Positions 1 to 7,414 of a stretch of DNA of 13,289 nt are shown piece after piece. The DNA comes from Parachlorella kessleri (Eukaryota > Chlorophyta > Trebouxiophyceae > Chlorellales > Chlorellaceae), in assembly GCA_001598975.1 (NCBI GenBank), contig BBXU01000779.1:1-13289 (forward strand), in the 5' to 3' direction. Under the pieces are notes generated by a model. That model ran no database searches, was not told where the DNA came from, and was given only the letters and a program-made list of their open reading frames with translations. The stretch's first letter is position 1. The number at the start of each line of letters is the position of its first letter. The position numbers and the translations under genes were made by a program.

Positions 1-626
1 GGTTGGGGTGGCCCCCAAGGCTGCTCCGGGTGGGGTGAAGGTCCCCGCCTAGGCTCGTGTTGCTTACGCTGGCGGAGAGCTTGCAGATCCCGCTGCATCT
101 GCCTGACCTGCTCACTTAAGTCCAGCTCACTGTCCTCCGGACCTTCCCCGGCTGCTGCCACGGGGGCACCGCTGGCGGCGCTGCCGTGCGCCCGACGCTG
201 CTGAGGGCGCGGGGTGGAGTGGCCGGCTCCCGGCTGGAATCCTGCACCAAAGTTGTCATGAAACCCTGCTTGGGATCCCTTGGGCCGCTTGCGCCTGCCC
301 TGGGAGGCTGGAGTCCCTGCCCACTGGCTGCTACTGGGGGTGGCCTCCATTGCCACCGGCTGGTCCGGCTGGGGAGCTGCCAACTGCTGCTCCCGGGGTG
401 CCAAGTCCGGCCTCTCCGCCAGCCTGTTATACACCGCTACTGCCAAGGCCAGGGAGCCGTGCCCGTGCCCTTTCCCCCCCGGCGTATGACCCGCCCTGGC
501 CGCCAGCTGCGCCATGAGCCACCCCTGCTGGGATCGCTTGGCGGCTTCCACTATGGCGCGGAAGCCGCGTTTGTGCGACAGGCTGCGGGCGCGCTGCCCC
601 TGTGCCTCACACTCCGCCACTGGGAG
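1..626 (-). CDS. SAMHD1: SAMHD1-like C-terminal exon with long low-complexity tail (partial)
   Basis: One minus-strand frame is open for 208 codons from 626 to the window edge and joins in phase 0 to exon 12 (ending KAWSNE). The likely acceptor is the CAG at 627-629, after a pyrimidine-rich run. The peptide begins [19 protein letters not shown], passes a basic stretch GRRKRPKG that resembles a monopartite nuclear localisation signal, then becomes rich in Pro, Gln, Ala and Gly, and ends with a charged helix-prone stretch ([18 protein letters not shown]). No family domain is recognised. Its length is unusual because plant homologues end soon after the RVxxxKPE-like strand. The open frame is clear; that it belongs to this mRNA rests on phase and order. 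Confidence 0.65.
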
Positions 627-3600
627 CTGACTGAGCACAGAGAATGTTGCAACTCTGCTGCTGCACTGCTGCTCACACCAGCTTGCTGCTGGTACTCCCA
701 CTGTAGATGAGGGTTGCTCCCTCCCCCTTCTTGATTTAGGAGGGCGGCTGAGGCTCGCTGCCCTCGCGGCATGGCACAGCAGCATGACCAGCTTCTTAGG
801 GGCCACTTTTCTGCCCCCTCCTATTCATGCCTTGTTAGACTGGGCTGCTGGGGAGCCATGCCCGCCTACCCCCAGCCATGGGGAGACCCCCGTCATTCAG
901 GATAACCCAATTTTCAGCTGCCCTCCAAAGTGCCCAGCCCTACCTCATTGCTCCAAGCCTTGAAGGTGTTTGACAGGGCGTCCATGTATTGCTGCTTTTC
1001 GCCGCTGGGGCCCTCCACCAGGCGCAGGAGGAACACGCGCACCTGCCCAGACGAGCAGTGCGCCACATCATGTTGCGAGGCGGCGGCAAGGGGTCAAGAC
1101 AAGCCGTGTGGCTTTTTGCTGGGGAACAAGTCAACAAGTAGCCTGGAAGCTGGAGGCAGCTTGTGGCGAGCACGACAGAGGAACGGCCCTGCTTTGGCAA
1201 CTGTGGATCATGGGAGCAGTCGGCGGGAGGTTGCCCTGGCTCTCACCCACCTGCCGAGTCATGTAGGTTCCCGGGGCGAAAGGGTTGTCTGTGAGGTTGA
1301 AAAACAACTCATCGTCGTCATTCTGCACCAGTGATGCCCCCTACGGGAGCTGTTGCGTTGGCAAGTCTTGGCAAGCAGGCATCAGGCATCAGAAGAGGGC
1401 CTCATCAATGACAGATTCCATTATTAGGCACAGCAGCAGAGACTGGCTGCAGGCGGCCGCGAATAGAAGTCTTCTGTGCAGGTAATCTGACCAGTGCAGA
1501 AGACCCCAACCCACAGCCTTGGGCCCGACACTGCAACTGCAGGGGTTTTGGTGGTGTTGCTGCCTCTCCCCCACCCCTATTGCTCCTTGCAGCAGTTACC
1601 CACCCAGCTTGCCGTTTTTCGGAGAACCACCCACCCAGCTTGCCCTTTTGCAGAAACCCACCTACCTCATAGAAGCCAACCAATGATAGTAACCTCTTAG
1701 GAGGCCAACCAACGTTAGTAACCTCTTAGGAAGCCAACCAACGTTAGTAACCTCTTAGAAGCCAACCAACATTAGTAACCTCTTAGAAGCCGACTAACGT
1801 TACCCACCTCATAGAAGCCGACCTTGGTGAGGGGGTTTTTATTCTTCATGGTGTAGTCGATGCGCAGGTTGTGGACATAGATATCACTAGGCACCAGGGT
1901 CACCCCGCATGACTCATCCTGCACTCCCACACCAGTTCACAATTGACACAGGTGTAGAGTACTCATGTAACTGTTGTCACAGGTGTGAGGGGGTGCCAGA
2001 AGCAACCTCCCCTAGACTTACTGTGCAACTCGTAGAAAGCAAGCGCTTTGCTTTCAGAAGTTGAGCAGCACCCCACGGTAGGGGAGGACGTTGGGGGCCA
2101 TGCCTGTCACTGCTTGAAACTGTGCATAGATATCTACTCTGTACTGCGGCACTACCATCCATGTTTTACGGCAGCTCCTCTGCCGTCAGCTCTGGCGCCG
2201 TCTGCACTTGCTGGCTGGGTGCAGGCCAGGTACAACAACACTACTACCCAGGTACTGCGGAGGTACCCACCTGGTACTGCAGCAGCTCCTCTGCCGTCAG
2301 CTCCGGCGCCGTTTCCACCTGCTCGCTGGGGATCTGGATAGAGCCGCAGGGCTTGTAGATGTCCCGGTGCCGCAGCTTCTGAAGCAGGTGCTGGGCTCTC
2401 TGCAGGGAGGCAGGGTGCACATCCAGTCCTGGCAGCAAGCGGGAGATTTGGTTTTGCAGGTCTATGCTGGCAGGCTTCTATCGAGCGCCTTTACGCCACA
2501 CAGCTGGTGCGCTGTGCCTGCTGGGAAAATGCCCCCAACCCAGCGCTGTGGCCTTGCCTGCCCAGGGATGCAGTAGAATAGCAACCATCTTGCAGGTATG
2601 CCGTCGCATAAACAGCCTTGCAACTATCCAAAGCACCAGGAAGGGGGTTGTATGTGCTGACATAGTAGCCACCAAAAGCTGAGACTGTCAACCTCTCAAG
2701 CCTGCAGCCAGCTCTCGGGCGTCGCCTCCATTGATGCACAAGCCCCTTGCATTAACCACTTCCCCAGGTATGCATGTGTTCTGTGCTTGCTTCATAAGTC
2801 AAGCATAGCTTCTCACCCTACCTGCATGTTGGCCGATTGGCTCTTTGACCGCTCCAACTCCCTCAGTATGGAGTCGTCTAGAAGCACAAAGCGCTGCGGG
2901 TCCTGCACTGCCTCTGCAGCAGGTGGAGGGAGGCGCAGACTTCCTTCAAATGCAGAAAAAGGCAGCAAGCAGGGACAGACGGCAGGCTACCCCAAAAGGA
3001 AAACACGCCCTGTCACTAAAACACTTCCCAGGCTTCCAATGCAAACCACCCCCACACACCTGCCATGCCCAGCTCCTCTGCAGCCGAGGCTAGGGCATGA
3101 ACCATCATGAGGTCGGCAGCCTTGGCTGTCTCATTCCACCAACGATAACCAACCCCAGGCTTCCAGCATAACCCACCACCAACCTGCTATGCCCAGCTCC
3201 TCTGCAGCCAAAGCTAGGGCATTGACGACCATAAGGTCCGCGGCCTTGGCCACTGGGTGGAAGTAGACCTCCTCATGAAGCCGGGCCCGGGCAGAGTACA
3301 CGTCCTGGACCACGCTGCGCCTGCTGGCCTTGAAGCAGATCTGGCCGTCAATGACCTGGCAGCGGGCTGGGCGAAACGCATGGCCCAGGTCAGGAAAAGG
3401 TGGTGCCTTCATGTCACCGGTTCAGCAAGCACTGCGCGGCTGGCCCTCCGCGCACCTTGCATGGCTATGACGGGCCCGATGGCTAGGCATGGCATGCCAG
3501 GTACTGGGCGATGCGGCAGCCATGCTGGGCATGCTGGGGACTACCAAGGCATGCACGCTGCCCCCACCAGCCCAGAGTGCAGCAGGCACGCTGCGAACCA

Positions 3601-6600
3601 GCCAGAAAGAAGGGCTGCTCCAGCTCCTACTCAGCACAGCCACTGGCAATGCCTTTGCCTCCGAGCCTTACTGCATGAAGCGTGCGGTGAGGAACCCACC
3701 CGCATGCTTTCTATCAGCGCTTGGAAGTCACTTGAGGTCAGCTCCCCACAGGCCATGTTGTCGCGCTTGAGGTAGTCAAACTGCGTGGCAAGGCACCCCT
3801 GGACCATGAAAGTGCTCATCATGCTAAGGCATACACAGTGTGTTAGCCAGGCAGACGAGTTCTGGGAATGCTGCAACCTGCCGCAGCTCTTCTCATGTGC
3901 ACACCACTCCTCAGAGGGTGCAAAATGCACTTGAGTTACAAAGGATGGCAACTTGACGACCTGCTTGAACCCTAACAACTGCATGCTGGGTGTTTTTTTG
4001 CAAGGCATAGTTTCCCTGCACCCCCAACAGGTCAACAAACCTTGTCCACATCCAAGCCATTCCTCTTGTTCGCCACGATGTCTGCACCCACGGCAGCATA
4101 TGCCTTCAGGCGTAACATGCAAACTGCTTCGCAAAAAATACCACATTGCCAAGCGGGGCTGCACCAGCACCAGTCCCAGACTGTCCATACACAGTGTGCA
4201 TCCCCGACATCTGTTCATGCAGGCTCACTGGGAGTGGTGCATGTAAGCAAGCAAGCACACAAGGAGCAAAACCCACCAAACATGAACCCCTTCCCGCTCC
4301 AGTCGGCCTGCACGGCATGGTTGCAAGGTCTGAAGAGATGAGTGGTGCCTGACGCCCATGGACACCGCGCCTACATAACATCAAACAACCCACCGCTGCC
4401 AGGTTTAGGAATTTCCCTCCACCTGCAGCTATAACCCCCCATACATGCTGGCCCACAAGGTTCAAGCCTGTCCAACCATGGCTCGCTCCTCTTCCCCGGA
4501 GAGTGTAGGTTCAGACTGGGCACATGAGTCATACCCTGGCGCAGGCCAGCCTGCTCCCCCCCTGAAGCTACTCACCAAAGCCCCAACCATGTCTGCTGAA
4601 AACAACAATGAAGGAGAAGAATACCCTGACCTCTGTCAACTTCTCCTTGAACAAATTTGGTGCTGTCCTTATACGTTTTCGTCTGTGCTGCAAGGAGGAC
4701 CCACCTGTGGCGCTCTCCTGCCGCTGGCTATGAGGTCCTTGATGCGCTGCTGCTGCTCCGAGCTGAGGCCCGTCTCGTACTCGCTGCATATATAGTCAAG
4801 CATGGTGCACGACATCTCCTCATGGTGCCTGCAGAGCAGACAGTGGGAGGGTCATTGAGCACCACCTTAGGTGTCACTAGAGAGGGCAGGGCACCCTGCG
4901 CCAGGTTGCGGGCCATCAATTCACATAGGTCGGGTGGCTTCTGATCAGTATGGCTGCTCACCATGTGATGTCTGGGAGTATCTTTGGCAGCAGCTCCGAC
5001 TCAAATGAGTGGCTGAAGGGACCGTGGCCCAAGTCGTGGCACAGGCCTGCAGGCATTTATTAGAATTTAGCCACTTCTTCTGCGCCCAAGTCGTGGCACA
5101 GGCCTGCAGGCATTTTTTAGATTTTAGCCACTCCTTCTGAGCCCAAGTCGTGGCATAGGCCTGCAGGCATTTTTTTAAATTTTAGCCACTCCTTCTGAGC
5201 CCAAGTCGTGGCACAGGCCTGCAGGCATTTTTTTAGATTTTAGCCACTCCTTCTGAGCCCAAGTCGTGGCACAGGCCTGCAGGCATTTTTTTAGAGTTTA
5301 GCCACTCCTTTGAGCCCAAGTCGTGGCACAGGCCTGCACCGTGTTGCTAGCGGACCCAAGCTTAGGGCTGCACCCGTTATGGTACGGGTGGCTGAAGGGA
5401 GTGTTGCACAAGGTCGTGGCACAGGCCTGCAAGCATGTTGTTAGCCACTTCTCAAAGTGGACCGACTCATTAACCCTATACCTCATGCCAAGCATGCCAG
5501 TGCCAGGGCCAGGATATGTACCCGTTGTATTCCCAGCTGTGCGATTCTCATGGCGAGGGGGCAGCAAGTAAGTGCTGTGCCTGCTGCAGGTGCCCAGCAA
5601 CACAAGGCTGAGACCCTGGGGCGGCCGCAGCGGCTGTCCGGAGGTTCGACATTTTATTAGTAATGGCTTTGTCACCCCTTGCTCCCTTGCAGGGTTATGC
5701 CCACGGTGGTTGCCTCTCATAGTGCCCAGCTGAGGCGCAGCTGCAACCCAGCCGCAGTCACGACTCCTCACCCCACAAACCCATGCTCACTAGCAATACC
5801 CATGACACACATGCTGCCTCTGCCACCTGCAGGCTGTCCACCGCCAGTCCAGTCCACCTCAGACTGGCGCCAATATCGCCAGCCGTACACTTGCAGACAA
5901 TTATGACCTTATGAATGCCACCCGTACAACACCCATACCTGCACTGCCACCGCCTGCAGGCCTCCCTCAATCGTGCCCGGCTCATTGTAGCGCCCCTGTG
6001 TGCAACATCAACAACAACAGTGCCGGCCTAAGCAACCCCTGCTACCAGACCCACCACACAACAGGCCGCCACCAGCCGCTGCGTACCTGCAATCTCCACC
6101 ACCTGCAGGTCGTCGTCGGTGCCAGCCTACTAACCTTTACTAACCCCTGGTACCAGCCTTACAGCAGGCCGCCGCTGGGCAACACACACCTGCAATCTCC
6201 ACCACCTGCAGGTCGTCATCGGTGATGCCCAGCTCCGGCTGGCGCCGCTGCAGCACCGCCAGCATCTCCCTGGCACGGTGCGCCACACCCAGGCTGTGAG
6301 CGAAGCGGTTGTGGGTCGCCCCTGCAAAACGGAGAGTGCCAGTGGGTGGATTACCCAAGGAAGTGACTTTCGCCTGCCGTCAGACAGTGAGGAGGGTGCG
6401 CCACACCAAGGTTGTTGGCAAAGGGATTGTGCGGACCGTCAACTGCACCTGCGGTTGATTGAGAGACGTGGTACGTGCATAGGTGAACGCCAGGGCTGCA
6501 TGCTGGGCCATAGCGAGCGAAAGACAGGCAGGAAGCCATGGTACTGCACAGCTTGCGAACATAGCCCTGGCTGCACCCACAGTCACGCTAATGAACTTGC

Positions 6601-6760
6601 CTGGGTACACCAGCTCGCACACCCCCAATTGTTTCAGGTAACGCAGCCTCTGGAAGGCCGGCGTGTCCACAATAGCAACGGCAGTCTTGGACAGCTTCAC
6701 GAATCCCCCCGGCACACAGAAGTCGCCGAATATCTTGTGCTCCCAGCGCTTGTTAGGCAT
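1..6760 (-). CDS. SAMHD1: SAMHD1/VEN4-type HD-domain dNTP triphosphohydrolase, multi-exon, 3' end outside window
   Basis: The predicted enzyme hydrolyses dNTPs to deoxynucleosides and triphosphate. Exons in transcript order (plus coordinates): 6601-6760, 6190-6321, 4962-5046, 4705-4828, an unresolved link, 4041-4081, 3700-3780, 3184-3355, 2822-2913, 2271-2399, 1808-1918, 1251-1322, 944-1042, and 626 to the left edge. Visible family blocks are [104 protein letters not shown] and VRVFLLRL. Equivalents of human R164, H167, H206, D207, D311, K312 and Y315 are all present, so an active enzyme is expected. There is no SAM domain; the protein starts at [12 protein letters not shown], as in plant homologues. 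An in-frame TGA at 6848-6850 limits upstream extension, and the ATG at 6760 is the only good start. All joins fit in phase except exon 4 to 5. Family is certain; exact ends of exons 1 and 13 are less so. Confidence 0.9.
1585..1660 (-). repeat. Short two-copy direct repeat in SAMHD1-like intron 10
   Basis: The plus-strand bases ACCCACCCAGCTTGCC followed by a T run occur twice about 34 bp apart, directly downstream (in transcript sense) of the 28-bp junction array. The repeat is partial and diverged, and I see no coding content in it. Confidence 0.6.
1666..1822 (-). repeat. Six-copy 28-29 bp tandem array of the exon 10 5' splice junction
   Basis: The true end of exon 10 (GGCTTCTATGAG, coding GFYE) meets GTGGGT at 1807/1808. 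Downstream in the intron, near-copies of GGCTTCTAAGAG followed by GT recur with junction points at 1780, 1752, 1723, 1694 and 1666 (spacing 28, 28, 29, 29, 28). The outermost copy again reads GGCTTCTATGAG|GTAGGT, a perfect exon end with a good donor. Intermediate copies read GTTACTAA after the junction, so reading through gives an in-frame TAA. Confidence 0.9.
2171..2218 (-). repeat. Echo of the exon 9 3' end in intron 9
   Basis: About 48 bases matching exon 9 positions 2282-2329 with five mismatches, offset 111 bp. In the exon frame it reads [14 protein letters not shown] and then a TAA. The true exon ends EELLQYQ before its GTGGGT donor; the copy has lost the donor. Confidence 0.85.
3060..3125 (-). 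repeat. Frame-preserving echo of the exon 7 3' end; possible 66-nt cassette exon
   Basis: This stretch matches the last part of exon 7 (3184-3250) at about 84%, offset 124 bp. On the minus strand it begins after a CAG (3126-3128), keeps the reading frame ([21 protein letters not shown]) and ends GCAG|GTGTGTG. Entry and exit phase are both 1, the same as the exon 7/exon 8 join, so inclusion would add 22 residues without a frameshift. Of nine changed codons, five are synonymous. The intron between exon 7 and the copy would be only 58 nt, which argues against routine splicing. Confidence 0.7.
4082..4704 (-). other. Unresolved SAMHD1-like intron or hidden small exon between exons 4 and 5
   Basis: Exon 4 ends in phase 0 at CCACAG|GTGGGT, but exon 5 (ACATCGTGG...) needs one base before it to make Asp in [10 protein letters not shown] linking exon of length 1 mod 3, or another boundary, is therefore required. 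Candidates seen on the minus strand: a micro-exon at 4576-4595 between a strong pyrimidine tract plus CAG and a GTGAGT donor (its TTTG|GTGAGT end would give Phe-Asp, but its entry phase does not fit exon 4), and an open stretch near 4360-4435 containing GGGKFL, which resembles the residues that precede this motif in homologues. Neither is convincing. Confidence 0.5.
5044..5345 (-). repeat. Six-copy 57-58 bp tandem array of the HD-exon 3' splice junction
   Basis: The bases GGCCTGCAGG or GGCCTGCA recur (plus strand) at 5044, 5101, 5158, 5216, 5274 and 5331, each preceded by about 20 bases matching CCCAAGTCGTGGCACA. On the minus strand every unit reads CTGCAG acceptor, then the codons for (G)LCHDLG, which hold the catalytic His-Asp pair. 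The first unit (5046 downward) is the real start of exon 3. In the other five, the HD codons run into an AT-rich spacer with an in-frame TAA within 15 codons. Splicing to any upstream copy would therefore truncate the protein. Confidence 0.92.
5388..5433 (-). repeat. Older, longer echo of the HD-exon start
   Basis: This stretch lies 5' of the tandem array in transcript direction. On the minus strand it reads CTTGCAG then bases matching exon 3 for about 45 nt, through the region that encodes [11 protein letters not shown], with scattered substitutions and one length change that breaks the frame. It extends further into the exon than the array units do. This suggests an early, longer duplication before the 57-bp unit expanded. 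Confidence 0.75.
6087..6121 (-). repeat. Echo of the exon 2 3' end and donor in intron 2
   Basis: Bases 6087-6121 match the last 35 bases of exon 2 (6190-6224) at all but one position. On the minus strand both end ATTGCAG followed by GT: GTGTGT at the true junction and GTACGC at the copy. The offset is 103 bp. A weaker relative starts at about 5939 (CCTGCACTGCCACCGCCTGC), roughly 148 bp further on, and there may be another near 5815. Confidence 0.88.
6395..6448 (-). repeat. Decayed echo of the exon 2 5' end in intron 1
   Basis: Starting with GGTGCGCCACACC, this stretch parallels 6278-6331, the beginning of exon 2 and its acceptor, at an offset of 117 bp. Translated in the exon frame it reads [14 protein letters not shown] against [15 protein letters not shown] in the real exon. 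The equivalents of R164 and the metal ligand H167 are replaced by Pro and Asn. It has therefore drifted without constraint on the catalytic residues. Confidence 0.75.
6601..6760 (-). CDS. SAMHD1: SAMHD1-like exon 1 (start codon, GC donor)
   Basis: Encodes 53 residues plus one base, from MPNKRW to ELVYP. It contains the [17 protein letters not shown] block that opens the catalytic core of this family. The exon must end in TACCCAG to rebuild VYPGATHNRF with exon 2, and the next intron bases are GCAAGTT, so the donor is GC rather than GT. The surrounding bases AG|GCAAGT fit the usual consensus for GC-AG introns. The frame stays open upstream of the ATG to a TGA at 6848-6850, so a short upstream exon joined within that stretch cannot be excluded. 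Confidence 0.8.
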
Positions 6761-7306
6761 TGCGCTCTGCCGTCTTGGGGTGCGATCGGCAGGCAGCAAG
6801 TTGCTATGGGTCCTGGTCTGCAAGGCAACTAGCGCACCGTCCAAGGGTCACCATGACGAAAGATACCTTGCCAGGACTGACAGCGAATTTGTCTGATTAT
6901 TGAACAAGATTTGAATGCGGATGCAAAACGAGGAGTCTGCCATCGATGCCAGCAGTTATGACTAGCACGACTAATAGGTGACGTGGCCTTGGACATGTGG
7001 GCATCACAAATGGGACGATCCACGGATGGCAAGGAGCTTCTCGTCAGCTAGCTCAACAGCAGCCCCGGAATGTGGCCGCCCTCGTAAGAGCCTGAGCAAA
7101 CCTATCTCATGCTTGGATAGCTGTTATTTCGACAACTCATAACCAGGCACTTCAGGTGCAACCTCATAATGGCCGCCGGCAATGAGGCTGCAGGGCGCCT
7201 CCTAGCAACAAGTATGCATAGCTGGCGCACTTGGCTCGATTGGGCCTGCTTTGTCTCTCTTCACACATCAGCTGTTGCAGGTCAACTCTCCCAATGTGTC
7301 ACTCGT
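6761..7306 (-). promoter_or_regulatory. Spacer between RPL11 3' end and SAMHD1-like start
   Basis: About 550 bp that should hold the SAMHD1-like promoter and 5' UTR, since the two genes run head to tail. The stretch near 6880-6960 is less GC-rich than its surroundings. I find no clear TATA box, repeat or RNA gene. An upstream non-coding exon is possible. Confidence 0.4.
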
Positions 7307-7311
7307 TTACA
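7307..7311 (-). terminator. Chlorophyte-type polyadenylation signal TGTAA for RPL11
   Basis: TGTAA on the minus strand lies about 105 nt after the RPL11 stop codon. TGTAA is the established poly(A) signal of Chlamydomonas and related algae, and the distance is reasonable for a 3' UTR. The pentamer is short and could occur by chance. Confidence 0.55.
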
Positions 7312-7414
7312 TCTCTTGATTATGCCACAAGGCCCCGCTACCATTGCCATACCGGCAACCAGCTACTTTGCATACCAAAGCGGCCAAAGCATGCCGGCAT
7401 GCTGAGTAGGCAGG

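Noticed and set aside
186..710. 174-codon plus-strand open frame
   Set aside because: It is the antisense shadow of the open C-terminal exon of the SAMHD1-like gene, which joins in phase to upstream exons.
2048..2115. Open minus-strand stretch reading [18 protein letters not shown], considered as an extra SAMHD1-like exon between exons 9 and 10
   Set aside because: Joining exon 9 (LLQYQ) directly to exon 10 (DESCGVTL) keeps phase and matches the spacing of the plant family; the stretch ends in TGA without a donor.
5044..5345. CRISPR-like array (regular 57-58 bp units)
   Set aside because: The spacers are near-identical rather than unique, the repeat contains coding sequence and a splice acceptor of the adjacent exon, and the genome is eukaryotic.
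6842..6844. Upstream start for the SAMHD1-like protein at 6844
   Set aside because: The codon there is TTG, not ATG; the first in-frame ATG is at 6760.
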